Source: Pseudorhizobium flavum | GTDB lineage: Bacteria; Pseudomonadota; Alphaproteobacteria; Rhizobiales; Rhizobiaceae | Length of the DNA stretch: 64,000 nt | Direction: 5' to 3' | Assembly: GCF_902502825.2 (NCBI RefSeq) | Contig: NZ_LR723670.1 | Span: 248,001-312,000, forward strand | Shown: positions 24,546-34,262 of the stretch, one piece after another | Layout: every line of letters starts with the position of its first letter | Numbering within the stretch: position 1 is the stretch's first letter | Notes under the pieces: generated by a model | Told to the model about the DNA's origin: nothing | The model's input: the letters and a program-made list of their open reading frames with translations, nothing else | The model's database searches: none | Program-made: the position numbers and the translations under genes

Positions 24546-25849
24546 GCCTGCGGCCCCTTTCGCGGCAGTTTTGGGGGCATGTCGAGGTTGGTGATGTTGG
24601 TCGGATGGTCGGAGGCAGGATCCTGCGTCTCCGCCTGCCGGATGGCGTCTTCGGGATCAAGCCCGCTCCTCTCCACCGCCCGCCGCACCTCAAGTGCCTC
24701 GAGAAGCTCCGCGGCCGTGATCCGATGCGCAAAGGGCAGCCGCTCGTCCTGCCTGCGTATGACGCCATGGACGACAGCCAGCATGAAGACTAGCACGGCA
24801 GGCAGAAGGTCGATAGAGATCGCGCCGGCCCAGGCGGGAATGAAATCGTCCGCATAGCGCAAGACCGCCTCGGCGGAAGAGAGCGGTACGAACCGGCGTT
24901 CGGCAACCGGCTCGCGGGCAAGGATGTCGTCCGCCGCCTGCGAGAGGACCGTCGATTGGGCCGCGACCGACGCCCGGATGGTCGCCATGACCTGATCCTG
25001 CCGGTTGGCGAGATCCGCAGCCCGGCCATCCGCGACCGGGGCGATGAAGCCGAGCGAGAGATCCTCGGCCGCACGCTTGACCGAAGGCGCGATGGATGTC
25101 TGCTGTAGCGATGTGATGACGCCGGACAGCGCCACCACCTCGGCGGAGAACTGGTCACTGCGGGGCGCAATGGCGCCGGGCGCCGAAACAAGGGTTCGCA
25201 TCGTCTCGAGATGGGTGCGGCCCTGATCGAAGAGATTGGTCACTCGCTCGCGGGAGGCAATGATGTTGGACTCCAGCTCTCCAAGCTGCGCCGACATCTG
25301 TGAAAGAAGCTGTACCACGCTGCCGGAGCCGGTCGTGCCGGTTAGCGCACCCGATTCCCGCTCATCCTCGGCGAGCCGGGCAAATCTCTCCGACGTCCGC
25401 TGAATGTCAGGAAGCAGGCTCTGGGCGGCAAGTGCGTTCTGGTGCGCCTTGTCGAGATCGGCCGTATAGTCCTCGACGGTTTCCGCCAGATGCTGTTCGA
25501 GCGCTGCCGACCCGGCAAGTGCTGCCGCATTCAGCCAGCTGGACATGGCAATGATCATGGCGCAGCCAAGTGCCATGACACCCAGCATCGCGCCTCGGGC
25601 GGCGGCGCCTGTCACATGCGGATAGAAGCGGCCCATATACGACCAGAAGGCATAGATTGCCACGGATACCGAGGCGGAATAGATGATCGCGGCAAAGAAG
25701 ACCGCGGTCGGCGAGCCGTCGAGCAGGCTTCTCACTCCGAGATAGGTGTAGACACCCGAGGCAAGGGCCAGAACTGCGAGGGCAAAGCGGGTCATGGTTT
25801 CGACGGCGACGACCCCGTCCTGCAGTCGGTGCGATGCGCCAAGCGCCAT
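24542..25849 (-). CDS. Four-helix membrane protein with a large extracytoplasmic coiled-coil domain
   Basis: 435 aa from the ATG at 25847-25849 (GGAG 11 bases upstream); the frame is open 65 codons further but that part lacks membrane or domain character. Three membrane helices lie in residues about 18-108 (RFALAVLALASGVYTYLGV, then AVFFAAIIYSASVSVAIYAF, then AMLGVMALGCAMIIAMSSWL), followed by about 240 residues rich in heptad-like Gln/Glu/Ala/Leu, a fourth helix (DLLPAVLVFMLAVVHGVI) and a cytoplasmic tail. The fold suggests a sensor or scaffold. It is 4 bases overlapped with the ClpP-like gene. No family recognised. Confidence 0.72.
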   Translation of the reverse strand: MALGASHRLQDGVVAVETMTRFALAVLALASGVYTYLGVRSLLDGSPTAVFFAAIIYSASVSVAIYAFWSYMGRFYPHVTGAAARGAMLGVMALGCAMIIAMSSWLNAAALAGSAALEQHLAETVEDYTADLDKAHQNALAAQSLLPDIQRTSERFARLAEDERESGALTGTTGSGSVVQLLSQMSAQLGELESNIIASRERVTNLFDQGRTHLETMRTLVSAPGAIAPRSDQFSAEVVALSGVITSLQQTSIAPSVKRAAEDLSLGFIAPVADGRAADLANRQDQVMATIRASVAAQSTVLSQAADDILAREPVAERRFVPLSSAEAVLRYADDFIPAWAGAISIDLLPAVLVFMLAVVHGVIRRQDERLPFAHRITAAELLEALEVRRAVERSGLDPEDAIRQAETQDPASDHPTNITNLDMPPKLPRKGPQA

Positions 25850-25995
25850 GAAGCTACTCCAGAGGATTGAATTCCTTAAGAGATGGTGAAGAAACCGGCG
25901 AAATGAAGGCCTCGGCCCGCACAGCGATGCTGGAGTGCGGACACATTTTCGGCAAACGTCCTCACACGTGCCTGCGGTGCGGTTGGCAGGATGTC

Positions 25996-27558
25996 TTAGG
26001 AGATCGCGATTGCCAAATAGACCAGACTGAGCGCAATGATCCAAAGCGCGATGCGTCCGGAGCGGGTGTGGCGGGCCTCGGAGCGGCCAATGGCCTCGGC
26101 GGTCTGCGGGTCAAACCGCAGGCCGTGCTCGCTCATGTGAACCACCTCGTGATGGAGCTTTTCGGTCTTGGCGGCGATTTCGGGAAGGGCTTCGGCCAGC
26201 TTCACCGCGGCCTTGACGCCATCCTTCAGGTCTGTGGCGATACGCTTCGGTCCGAGGTTGTCACGGATCCAGTCCCCCACCACCGGCTCTGCCGCCTTCC
26301 ACATGTTGAAGCGTGGATTGAGCATCCGCGAGACGCCTTCGACGACGACCATGGTCTTCTGGAGGAGGATCAGTTCGGGCCGCGTCTGCATCTCGAAGAG
26401 ATCGGTGACTTCGAACAGCAGCGCCAGAAGCCGCGCCATGGATATCGTTTCGGCTGGTTGACCATGGATAGGCTCGCCAATGGCCCGGATCGCTTGGGCA
26501 AAACTTGCGACGTCATGGTGGGCGGGGACATAGCCCGCCTCGAAATGTACCTCGGCGACGCGCCTGTAGTCACGGATGATGAAGCCGTAGAGGATTTCAG
26601 CCAGGAAGCGCCGTTCCTTCTTTCCCAGGCGCCCGACGATGCCCATGTCGACGGCGACGATGGTGCCGGCGGCATCCACGAACAGGTTGCCGGGGTGCAT
26701 GTCGGCATGGAAGAAGCCGTCGCGCAACGTGTGCCGCAGGAAGGACTGGATCAGAGTCTCTGCGAGGCGATCGAGGTCGTGACCGGCAGCGCGCAGCGCT
26801 TCCATGTCCGACAGCTTGATGCCGTCGATCCATTCCATGGTGATCACGTCGCGGCCGGTTCTCTCCCAGTCGACGATCGGTACCCGGAAGCCGGGGTCGT
26901 TCTTCGTGTTCTCGGCGATTTCGGACAGGGCGGCCGCCTCGAGGCGAAGGTCCATCTCCACCTTCGTCGTCTGTTCGAGCGTCCGCGTCACCTCGACGGG
27001 GCGCAGCCGGCGGCTCGACGGCATGAACCGCTCCTGCATCCGCGCAAGCAGGTACATGCTCTCGATGTCATGGGCGAAACGCTGCCTCACGCCGGGCCGC
27101 ACAACCTTGACCGCCACCTTTCGCCCATCGACATACGCAGGATGGACCTGTGCTATCGAGGCCGCGGCGATCGGCTCGCCGAATTCCGAATAGAGATCCG
27201 CGATCGTTCGCCCCAGCGAAAGCTCCACCGCCGTCTTCGCCGTGTCGGTCGGGAAGAAGGACATCCGGTCCTGCAGCATCGAGAGGTCGAGCGCCCAGTC
27301 CACCCCCACGACATCGGGGCGCGTGGCGAGAAACTGGCCGATCTTGACATAGGAGGGGCCAAGCCGGTCGACGGCACGTGACAGGCGGGTGCTGCGGGCC
27401 TGCCGCTTGGCACGGATACGGGCGAAAGGTTCTGCCAGTGATTTGAGCAGGCCAATGGACGGCGGCATGTCCTGCGTCGGCAGCGCCGAGACGACGCCTT
27501 CGCGGACAAGCACCCAGCCCACGCGCACAAGCCTGAAATAGGCGCCGATCGTGCTCAT
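25996..27558 (-). CDS. ubiB: Ubiquinone biosynthesis protein UbiB (ABC1/ADCK-family atypical kinase)
   Basis: 520-aa membrane-associated kinase-like ATPase needed for ubiquinone synthesis. The UbiB hallmark KxGQ is in GPSYVKIGQFLATRPDVVG, the AAAS-type A-rich loop in PIAAASIAQVH, and FHADMHPGNLFV with AVDMGIVGRLG corresponds to the catalytic and metal-binding loops. A C-terminal helix (RIALWIIALSLVYLAIAI) anchors it. The frame is open upstream to 27633, but MSTIGAYFRLVRVGWVLV at 27558 is the family start. It follows ubiE by 43 bases on the same strand. Confidence 0.95.
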   Translation of the reverse strand: MSTIGAYFRLVRVGWVLVREGVVSALPTQDMPPSIGLLKSLAEPFARIRAKRQARSTRLSRAVDRLGPSYVKIGQFLATRPDVVGVDWALDLSMLQDRMSFFPTDTAKTAVELSLGRTIADLYSEFGEPIAAASIAQVHPAYVDGRKVAVKVVRPGVRQRFAHDIESMYLLARMQERFMPSSRRLRPVEVTRTLEQTTKVEMDLRLEAAALSEIAENTKNDPGFRVPIVDWERTGRDVITMEWIDGIKLSDMEALRAAGHDLDRLAETLIQSFLRHTLRDGFFHADMHPGNLFVDAAGTIVAVDMGIVGRLGKKERRFLAEILYGFIIRDYRRVAEVHFEAGYVPAHHDVASFAQAIRAIGEPIHGQPAETISMARLLALLFEVTDLFEMQTRPELILLQKTMVVVEGVSRMLNPRFNMWKAAEPVVGDWIRDNLGPKRIATDLKDGVKAAVKLAEALPEIAAKTEKLHHEVVHMSEHGLRFDPQTAEAIGRSEARHTRSGRIALWIIALSLVYLAIAIS

Positions 27559-27601
27559 GGGCAGCCCCCGCCGCGTTGCATTTCCATTCCTGTCATCGGC
27601 G

Positions 27602-28378
27602 TCAAAGCTTCCAGCCGGAATGCAGCGCAGCAATGCCGCCGGTGTAATTGGTATAGGTGACGCGGGAGAAGCCGGCCTGGCGGATCATCGCCGCGAAATT
27701 CTCCTGATTGGGAAACTTCCGGATGGATTCGACCAGATACTGATAGGGTTCGCTGTCGCCGGTAATCATCTTGCCGAACTGAGGGATCGCCTTGAACGAC
27801 CACTCATCGTAGAAACGGTCGAGAAGCGGCAGCCCGACCTCGGAAAACTCCAGCACCAGCAACCGCCCTCCGCGCTTCAGGACGCGGTAGGCCTCCGATA
27901 GCGCGACATCGATGTGTGGCACATTGCGGATGCCGAAGGCGATCGTGTAGGCGTCGAAGCTGTTCGGCTGGAACGGCAGTTCTTCGGCGTTCGCCTCGAC
28001 GAAGGTGAGGTTGTCGGACAGGCCCTTCTTTCGCGCACGTTCAGCGCCAACCGCGAGCATCGAACCGTTGATGTCGAGCACCGTCGCATGGCCCTTCCGC
28101 CCGGACGCCTCGACGATCCGGAAGGCGATATCGCCCGTGCCGCCGGCAACGTCCAGTACCTTGTAAGAAGGATCCTTGCGGGGATTGAGCGCGGTGACCA
28201 GGGCGTCCTTCCAGAGCCGATGCAAGCCCCCCGACATGACATCGTTCATGATGTCGTAGCGTTTGGCGACCTTGTGGAACACGTCGTTGACGAGGTGCTG
28301 CTTCTCGCCCTCGGCAACCTGGCGGAAGCCGTAGGACGTCTCCATGCCGCCTTCTGCGGAGGTGCGTGCTTCACTCAT
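27602..28378 (-). CDS. ubiE: Demethylmenaquinone/2-methoxy-6-polyprenyl-1,4-benzoquinol methyltransferase
   Basis: SAM-dependent C-methyltransferase of ubiquinone (and menaquinone, where made), 258 aa. UbiE signatures are [49 protein letters not shown] and [19 protein letters not shown] precedes the ATG. It forms an operon with ubiB and is divergent from mutM across a 143-base promoter region. Confidence 0.97.
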   Translation of the reverse strand: MSEARTSAEGGMETSYGFRQVAEGEKQHLVNDVFHKVAKRYDIMNDVMSGGLHRLWKDALVTALNPRKDPSYKVLDVAGGTGDIAFRIVEASGRKGHATVLDINGSMLAVGAERARKKGLSDNLTFVEANAEELPFQPNSFDAYTIAFGIRNVPHIDVALSEAYRVLKRGGRLLVLEFSEVGLPLLDRFYDEWSFKAIPQFGKMITGDSEPYQYLVESIRKFPNQENFAAMIRQAGFSRVTYTNYTGGIAALHSGWKL

Positions 28379-28521
28379 CGGAACTCCTTGCTCGTCCGGT
28401 CGCTGGCCATGGCGAAATCGCTCCAGCCTCGCTATCTGTGCCGCATGTCGATGACAATGCGACCGCTGGCCCTGGTCTATAGACGAGGCGGGCGGGGCTT
28501 GGAACAGGAAGTTAGATAGTC

Positions 28522-29412
28522 ATGCCGGAATTGCCAGAGGTGGAGACGGTACGGCGGGGACTTGCGCCGGCCATGGAAGGTTCCATCATCGAGAGGCTGG
28601 AACTGCGCCGGCAGGATCTGCGCTTCCCTCTCCCAGAGAACTTTGCCGATGCCTCGCAAGGCAAGCGGATCGTTTCGCTGGGGCGGCGCGCGAAGTATCT
28701 GCTGATCGACCTCGACGACGACATGACCATCATCTCCCACCTCGGAATGTCGGGATCCTTCAGGGTCGAGGAAGAAGCGGCCTCCCGGACGCCGGGCGGC
28801 TTCGCCCTTCCTCGCTCGAAGGACGGGAAGCATGACCATGTCCTGTTCCATCTGCGCACGCCGCAGGGCTGGTCGCGCGTGGTCTACAACGATCCGCGGC
28901 GGTTCGGTTTCATGCATCTGTGGAAACGCAGCCAGCTCGATGCCTATCCGCCTTTCGTCGGGCTGGGGCCCGAACCGACCGGCAACCTGCTCGATGCGGA
29001 CTATCTGGCACGCAGGCTTGGCGGCAGGACCCAGCCGCTCAAGGGTGCCCTGCTCGACCAGAGCGTGGTGGCCGGGCTCGGCAACATCTATGTCTGCGAG
29101 GCGCTCTGGCGCGCACACCTCTCGCCGCTTCGAAAGTCAGGCTCGTTGGTGACGCCGACGGGAGGGCCAAAGAAGCAGCTTCTGCTTCTGACGGAAGCGA
29201 TCCGTGCCGTCATCGCCGATGCGATCGCGGCTGGTGGTTCCTCCCTGCGTGACCACATCCAGACGGACGGCTCGCTTGGCTATTTCCAGCATTCCTTCTC
29301 CGTCTATGACCGCGAAGGGGAGGCTTGCAGAACGCCGGGCTGCAACGGTACGGTCTCGCGCATCATCCAGGCTGGCCGCTCGTCTTTCTATTGTGCGAGT
29401 TGCCAGAAATAG
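28522..29412 (+). CDS. mutM: Formamidopyrimidine-DNA glycosylase
   Basis: Base-excision-repair enzyme removing 8-oxoguanine and ring-opened purines with AP-lyase activity. The catalytic N-terminus [10 protein letters not shown] (P2, E3) is intact, which also fixes the start; the H2TH region is [19 protein letters not shown], and the C-terminal zinc finger uses the cysteines of [10 protein letters not shown] and FYCASCQK. 296 aa is normal for rhizobial MutM. The enoyl-CoA hydratase gene starts 12 bases downstream. Confidence 0.97.
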   Translation: MPELPEVETVRRGLAPAMEGSIIERLELRRQDLRFPLPENFADASQGKRIVSLGRRAKYLLIDLDDDMTIISHLGMSGSFRVEEEAASRTPGGFALPRSKDGKHDHVLFHLRTPQGWSRVVYNDPRRFGFMHLWKRSQLDAYPPFVGLGPEPTGNLLDADYLARRLGGRTQPLKGALLDQSVVAGLGNIYVCEALWRAHLSPLRKSGSLVTPTGGPKKQLLLLTEAIRAVIADAIAAGGSSLRDHIQTDGSLGYFQHSFSVYDREGEACRTPGCNGTVSRIIQAGRSSFYCASCQK

Positions 29413-29424
29413 GGAGGAACCACC

Positions 29425-30201
29425 ATGCAGGATTTCGAAACGCTGCTGATTGAGACACGCGGCGATGTCGGGCTGATCACGCTGAACCGGCCGAAGGCGC
29501 TGAACGCATTGAACTCGACCGTGATGCGCGAGCTCACGCAGGCGCTCCGGTCCTTCGATGCCGATCCGCAAGTGGGTGCGATCGTGCTGACCGGTTCTGA
29601 GAAGGCGTTTGCCGCCGGCGCGGACATAAAGGAAATGCAGCCGGTGAATTTCGTGGACGCATACCTAGACGACCTGCTGGGCGGCTGGGAGGCGATTGCT
29701 GCGACACGCAAGCCCATCATTGCCGCAGTCTCGGGTTATGCACTGGGAGGAGGCTGCGAATTGGCGATGATGTGTGACTTCATCATCGCAGCGGAGAATG
29801 CAAAGTTCGGGCAGCCGGAAATCACGCTCGGCGTTATCCCAGGCATGGGCGGGTCGCAACGGCTGACGCGGGCCGTGGGCAAGGCAAAGGCCATGGACCT
29901 CGTGCTGACGGGCAGGATGATGGACGCGGCCGAGGCGGAGCGGGCTGGACTCGTCGCCCGCATCGTCTCGACGGAGCGCCTGCTCGACGAGGCGCTGGAG
30001 GCGGCCGCGAAAATTGCCTCCTTCTCGCGTGTCGCCGTGCTCATGGCGAAGGACGCGGTCAATCGCGCCGACGAACTGACCCTGGCCGAAGGATTGCGCC
30101 TGGAACGGCGCTTGTTCCAGTCCCTCTTCGCTACTGCCGACCAGAAGGAAGGCATGGCTGCTTTCATGGAGAAGCGGAAGCCGGATTTCAACAACCGGTG
30201 A
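29425..30201 (+). CDS. Enoyl-CoA hydratase
   Basis: Crotonase-family enzyme hydrating trans-2-enoyl-CoA in fatty acid beta-oxidation, 258 aa. The oxyanion-hole motif is [12 protein letters not shown], and the two catalytic glutamates lie in [13 protein letters not shown] and [15 protein letters not shown], as in true short-chain hydratases. GGGAGG lies upstream of the ATG. The order mutM - hydratase - rpsT - dnaA is a conserved rhizobial block; the link to DNA genes is positional only. Confidence 0.94.
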   Translation: MQDFETLLIETRGDVGLITLNRPKALNALNSTVMRELTQALRSFDADPQVGAIVLTGSEKAFAAGADIKEMQPVNFVDAYLDDLLGGWEAIAATRKPIIAAVSGYALGGGCELAMMCDFIIAAENAKFGQPEITLGVIPGMGGSQRLTRAVGKAKAMDLVLTGRMMDAAEAERAGLVARIVSTERLLDEALEAAAKIASFSRVAVLMAKDAVNRADELTLAEGLRLERRLFQSLFATADQKEGMAAFMEKRKPDFNNR

Positions 30202-30215
30202 AGGCAAAATGCGCG

Positions 30216-30244
30216 TTGACGGCGGGCGCCATTCAAGTTATATG
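30216..30244 (+). promoter_or_regulatory. Sigma-70-type promoter of rpsT
   Basis: TTGACG (30216-30221) and TATATG (30239-30244) are separated by 17 bases, close to the housekeeping consensus. The transcript would carry a leader of about 115 bases with a bulged GGAA-GCCT/AGGC-TTCC hairpin (around 30258-30280), which could serve S20 autoregulation. Confidence 0.65.
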
Positions 30245-30365
30245 CCGCGCCACAGTTGGGAAAGCCTGATCAAGGCTTCCTCTAATGCTCCCCAATTGCT
30301 GAAGATCTGGTCGCTGACGGCCGCGGCAACGGTGGAGTTTGGTTCGAATTCGTAGAGAGGCATAA

Positions 30366-30632
30366 ATGGCCAATACAACTTCGGCGAAAAAGGCGACCCG
30401 CAAGATCGCTCGCCGTACCGCAGTCAACAAGGCTCGCCGTTCGCGCGTTCGCGGCTTTATTCGCAAGGTGGAAGAAGCGATTGCTACGGGTGATGTCGCA
30501 GTTGCCGCCGAAGCTTTGAAGGCGGCGCAGCCGGAGATCCATCGCGCAGCGACCAAGGGTGTCCTCCACCGCAACACTGCATCGCGCAAGGTGTCGCGTC
30601 TGGCGGCTCGCGTGAAGGCTCTGTCTGCCTAA
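30366..30632 (+). CDS. rpsT: 30S ribosomal protein S20
   Basis: 88-aa, Lys/Arg-rich primary binding protein of the 16S rRNA. It starts [18 protein letters not shown] and ends with [19 protein letters not shown], the conserved S20 C-terminus. GAGAGG precedes the ATG. It has its own strong promoter and a terminator, and sits upstream of dnaA as in related genomes. Confidence 0.98.
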   Translation: MANTTSAKKATRKIARRTAVNKARRSRVRGFIRKVEEAIATGDVAVAAEALKAAQPEIHRAATKGVLHRNTASRKVSRLAARVKALSA

Positions 30633-30658
30633 TATTAGCAATTCAAAATTCTGTGATA

Positions 30659-30684
30659 AGCCTGGCACGCGTGCTGGGCTTTTC
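30659..30684 (+). terminator. Intrinsic terminator of rpsT
   Basis: An 11-bp stem (two G-T wobbles) between AGCCTGGCACG (30659-30669) and CGTGCTGGGCT (30670-30680), in practice with a small loop at the centre, is followed by a T-run. It lies 27 bases after the rpsT stop. Confidence 0.75.
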
Positions 30685-31448
30685 TGATTCCGGCTCGTCT
30701 GTCTCTTATCTGTGACGGTCGCCCGCGCGGATGTGTCGGCGGCATGACAAAAAAAATCAATTAATAACAATGGCTTGGAAAAGCTCTTGGAAAAGCGGAG
30801 CCTCTGTCGCCTTCCGCGGCTAGGCTGGAAACGAGTCAAGCAGTTTTTTATTTTTTCTCTGTATACCTGCTCCATTCCCGCGCCGTTTTCGAATCCTATT
30901 GATTCGACAGGGATTCTCCGGAGCCCCTTTCAGGCGATGCAAACGGGGTCGGAAGAGTCAACGCCCGCCAATTAATTTTGGGTAAAAATCAGCATTGATC
31001 TCCACCTCCGATCCTGCCTAAATGGCTTCAGCAAGGGCACGGGGACGACTTCAAGAAAGCCGGCGCCATTCGCGTTTTTACCGGCGCGGAGCAGCAGCTT
31101 TTTCGCTCTTGTTGCGGACTGCGATGTCCGCTTTCCATGTAACCAAAGGTTGTGCACCGGATTCCTATCGGGAATGCGAACGGGACCGGTGTGTGACGAC
31201 TGGCTTCGGGCCGGAGACAAGGAGGAAGTGGGGACGGGTCTCGTCAGGACGAGGATGGGAGCCCGGGTAGATGATCGCGGAGACGCGGCGTTAGGTCCGA
31301 GGAGCGGTATCTTTGACTGTACCGCAACGACGACAAAGGAAGCAGGGACGGCTCGACGATGATGCAGCAGCAGGTCGAGCTTGCGAGATCGAGGATGGTC
31401 TGGCGGCAGCGGTGCCGCTGGTACAGGAACTAGAAGGCGGCAGAATAA
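30685..31448 (+). promoter_or_regulatory. Long upstream region of dnaA with GANTC methylation sites
   Basis: 764 bases without a convincing gene. It is AT-richer than the surroundings around 30740-30860 and carries five GANTC (CcrM-type methylation) sites: 30686-30690, 30891-30895, 30901-30905, 30912-30916 and 31160-31164, three of them within 26 bases. A possible -10 (GTATAC, 30861-30866) follows a T-rich stretch. I see no perfect DnaA box (TTATCCACA), so this is probably the dnaA promoter and long leader rather than a replication origin. The short frames in it lack coding character. Confidence 0.5.
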
Positions 31449-33011
31449 ATGCAGACGAATACGGCGGCACGTGCATTGGGCGAGGCGGACCATGTACGAC
31501 AGGCATTCGAGACGGCATCGGCGCAGACAAAAGAGGTAAGCTCGGACATGACGGATGAAGCTCTCTTCGGTCGCGTAAAGCAGCGGTTGAAGGCCCAGGT
31601 TGGTGCCGATGTATACACAAGCTGGTTTGGTCGCCTGAAGCTACATTCCTTCTCCAAGAGCGTCGTTCGGCTGAGCGTTCCGACCACCTTTTTGAAATCG
31701 TGGATCACCAACCGCTATCTTGATCTGATCACCAGCATCTTCCAGGCGGAGGAGCCGGGCATCCTGAAGGTGGAGATCCTGGTCCGCAGCGCAAGCCGAA
31801 ATCCGCGTCCGGTTTCCGCAGAGACTAGCCTTCAGGCCACAGAGGCCGCCCCCGTCGCTACGCCCTCTGCCTCGCGGCAGCCGGTATCCCGCGAAATCGG
31901 CAAGATCGCCACCTTTCCGACAGCCGCGGCGGGCCCGCGACCGAGTGCTGCCGCGCCGCTGTTCGGCTCGCCGCTCGATTCCCGCTTCACCTTCGATACC
32001 TATGTGGAGGGTCCGTCCAATCGGGTAGCACTGGCTGCGGCCCGAACGATTGCCGAGGCCGGCGCAGGCGCCGTGCGGTTCAACCCGCTGTTCATCCATT
32101 CCGGTGTCGGGCTCGGAAAGACGCACCTGCTCCAGGCCATTGCCAATGCCGCCGTCTCCAGCGCCCGCGCGCCGCGCGTCGTCTACCTGACCGCCGAATA
32201 TTTCATGTGGCGCTTCGCAACGGCGATCCGTGACAACAATGCCCTGACGCTCAAGGATTCCCTGCGCAATATTGACCTCCTGATCATCGACGACATGCAG
32301 TTCCTGCAGGGCAAGATGATCCAGAACGAGTTCTGCCACCTCCTCAATACCTTGCTCGACAGCGCCAAGCAGGTGGTCGTGGCCGCAGACCGTGCGCCTT
32401 GGGAACTGGAGTCTCTGGACCCACGCGTCCGTTCGCGCCTGCAGGGCGGCGTGGCGATCGAGATGGAAAGCCCCGACTATGAGATGCGCTTCGAAATGCT
32501 GAAGCGTCGCCTGGAGGCGGCTCAGCAGGAAGACGCCTCGCTGGACATCCCGGTCGAAATCCTCTCGCATGTGGCCCGCAATGTCGCCAATAGCGGTCGC
32601 GAACTGGAAGGTGCCTTCAACCAGTTGCTCTTTCGCCGCTCGTTCGAGCCTTCGCTGTCGATCGAGCGCGTCGATGAACTGCTCGCCCATCTGGTCGGCA
32701 CTGGAGAGGCAAAGCGCGTCCGCATCGAGGACATCCAGCGGATCGTCGCCCGTCACTATAACGTCTCGCGACAGGAGCTCGTTTCCAATCGCCGGACACG
32801 AGTCGTCGTGAAGCCGCGCCAGATCGCCATGTATCTGGCGAAGACTCTGACGCCCCGGTCGTTCCCGGAGATCGGTCGCCGCTTCGGCGGACGCGACCAT
32901 ACGACGGTACTTCATGCTGTACGAAAGATTGAAGACCTGATCTCGGGCGACAGCAAGCTCTGCCACGAGGTCGAGCTTCTGAAGCGGCTGATCAACGAGA
33001 ACAATGCCTGA
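31449..33011 (+). CDS. dnaA: Chromosomal replication initiator protein DnaA
   Basis: AAA+ initiator that binds DnaA boxes and opens the origin. Domain I ([20 protein letters not shown]) is followed by a variable linker, the ATPase with Walker [12 protein letters not shown] (near residue 220) and Walker [12 protein letters not shown] (near 277), and domain IV with the box-binding signature [16 protein letters not shown]. 520 aa from the ATG at 31449; a second ATG at 31548 ([15 protein letters not shown] upstream) starts directly at domain I and could be the true start. It is followed by the hemW-side terminator. Confidence 0.97.
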   Translation: MQTNTAARALGEADHVRQAFETASAQTKEVSSDMTDEALFGRVKQRLKAQVGADVYTSWFGRLKLHSFSKSVVRLSVPTTFLKSWITNRYLDLITSIFQAEEPGILKVEILVRSASRNPRPVSAETSLQATEAAPVATPSASRQPVSREIGKIATFPTAAAGPRPSAAAPLFGSPLDSRFTFDTYVEGPSNRVALAAARTIAEAGAGAVRFNPLFIHSGVGLGKTHLLQAIANAAVSSARAPRVVYLTAEYFMWRFATAIRDNNALTLKDSLRNIDLLIIDDMQFLQGKMIQNEFCHLLNTLLDSAKQVVVAADRAPWELESLDPRVRSRLQGGVAIEMESPDYEMRFEMLKRRLEAAQQEDASLDIPVEILSHVARNVANSGRELEGAFNQLLFRRSFEPSLSIERVDELLAHLVGTGEAKRVRIEDIQRIVARHYNVSRQELVSNRRTRVVVKPRQIAMYLAKTLTPRSFPEIGRRFGGRDHTTVLHAVRKIEDLISGDSKLCHEVELLKRLINENNA

Positions 33012-33012
33012 T

Positions 33013-33040
33013 AAAAAAGGCCGGCAGAGATGCCGGCCTT
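33013..33040 (-). terminator. Intrinsic terminator between dnaA and hemW
   Basis: AAGGCCGGC (33017-33025) and GCCGGCCTT (33032-33040) form a perfect 9-bp stem with a 6-base loop. On the minus strand it is followed by six T, so it mainly ends the rph-hemW transcript; on the plus strand it lies 6 bases after dnaA and may also act there. Confidence 0.85.
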
Positions 33041-33079
33041 CTCGTCTATCCGGGCAGGGGCCGGTTGCTGCCCAAATCC

Positions 33080-34258
33080 CTAGCAGGCCAGATCCGCGAC
33101 CACGGCGTCCAGGATGAGCATTCCCTTAGGGGTGCAGCGCAGCCTCGAATTGCCAAGCCGTTCGATAAAGCCGTGTTCCAGTAAGGCCTCCTCCCGTGCC
33201 GGATCGGGATCGCGCCCGGACAGTTGCTGCCAGCGGGCAAGGTCGACGCCCTCGGTCAATCTCAGCCCCATCAACAGCAGTTCGTCAGCCTGCTCGTCGC
33301 GGCCGAGGTCCTCCTGGTCCACAAGCCCGTGCCCCTGTTGCTCTACGAGCTCCAGCCATGTCTCGGGACGCCGTTCCGTTGCTGTCGCGATCTTGGCCGC
33401 GCCGCGTGTGAGGCGGCCGTGGGCTCCCGGTCCTATCCCCCCATAGTCGCCATAGCGCCAGTAGGTGAGGTTATGGCGGCTTTCGGCGCCCGGTCGGGCA
33501 TGGTTTGAAACCTCATACGCCGGCAATCCGTGACGGGCGGTGATCTCCTGCGTCGCCTCGTAGAGGTCCGCAGACTGATCGCCGTCCGGCACGACGAGCT
33601 TGCCGGCCTTGTGAAGGCCGTAGAACGGCGTGCCTTCCTCGATGGTGAGTTGGTAGAGCGAGAGGTGGTCGACGGCATAGGAGATCGCCTGCTCGAGCTC
33701 TGCCTCCCATGCCTCGACCGTCTGTCGTGGACGGGCATAGATGAGGTCGAAGCTCATGCGGGGAAAGATCTCCCGCGCCAGGCGGATCGCCTTCAGCGCA
33801 TCGGTCACGTCATGGAGCCTGCCCAGAAATTTCAGGTCGGCATCGTTAAGGGCCTGCACGCCGAGGGACACGCGGTTCACGCCTGCCACCCGATAGCCGC
33901 GGAACCGTTCCGCCTCGACGCTGGACGGATTGGCTTCCATGGTGATCTCGATACCATCCGGCACATGCCAGTATCGGGCAATGCCGTCGAGGACTGCGGC
34001 GACCGTACCCGGCTCCATCAGCGATGGCGTTCCGCCGCCGAGGAAAATACTGGTGACGGTCTTCGGGCCGCTCATCTGGCGCATGGTGGCCATCTCCCGC
34101 AGGAAGGCGGCCGTAAAGCGAGGCTGGTCCACGGGCTGGTGCCGGACGTGGCTATTGAAATCGCAGTAGGGACACTTGGCCGCGCAGAACGGCCAATGCA
34201 CATAGATGCCGAAGCCGGGTTCTCCGGTATCGGGCAGAAGGGGCGCGTCCGGGTTCAA
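33080..34258 (-). CDS. hemW: Radical SAM protein HemW (coproporphyrinogen oxidase-like heme chaperone)
   Basis: 392-aa radical SAM protein. The cluster motif CAAKCPYC (C25, C29, C32) has the CxxxCxxC spacing but lacks the fourth cysteine of true HemN, so by family knowledge it is HemW, a heme-trafficking protein, rather than the oxidase. SIFLGGGTPSLM and RVSLGVQALND are further family motifs. It starts with TTG at 34256-34258 behind GGAGAG, 4 bases after the rdgB stop, as part of a rph-VOC-rdgB-hemW run. Confidence 0.92.
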   Translation of the reverse strand: MNPDAPLLPDTGEPGFGIYVHWPFCAAKCPYCDFNSHVRHQPVDQPRFTAAFLREMATMRQMSGPKTVTSIFLGGGTPSLMEPGTVAAVLDGIARYWHVPDGIEITMEANPSSVEAERFRGYRVAGVNRVSLGVQALNDADLKFLGRLHDVTDALKAIRLAREIFPRMSFDLIYARPRQTVEAWEAELEQAISYAVDHLSLYQLTIEEGTPFYGLHKAGKLVVPDGDQSADLYEATQEITARHGLPAYEVSNHARPGAESRHNLTYWRYGDYGGIGPGAHGRLTRGAAKIATATERRPETWLELVEQQGHGLVDQEDLGRDEQADELLLMGLRLTEGVDLARWQQLSGRDPDPAREEALLEHGFIERLGNSRLRCTPKGMLILDAVVADLAC

Positions 34259-34262
34259 CGGC

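Noticed and set aside
25867..26050. Plus-strand frame with a CxxC-like pattern (CGHIFGKRPHTCLRCGW)
   Set aside because: It runs on antisense through ubiB, has no ribosome site, and the cysteines look fortuitous.
31150..31362. 70-codon frame in the dnaA leader
   Set aside because: No ribosome site, atypical composition, and it lies in a regulatory leader.
30633..31448. Replication origin next to dnaA
   Set aside because: No perfect DnaA-box cluster was found, and in rhizobia the origin is known to lie elsewhere, near hemE.
31641..32966. 441-codon open frame antisense to dnaA
   Set aside because: Codon-bias shadow of dnaA.
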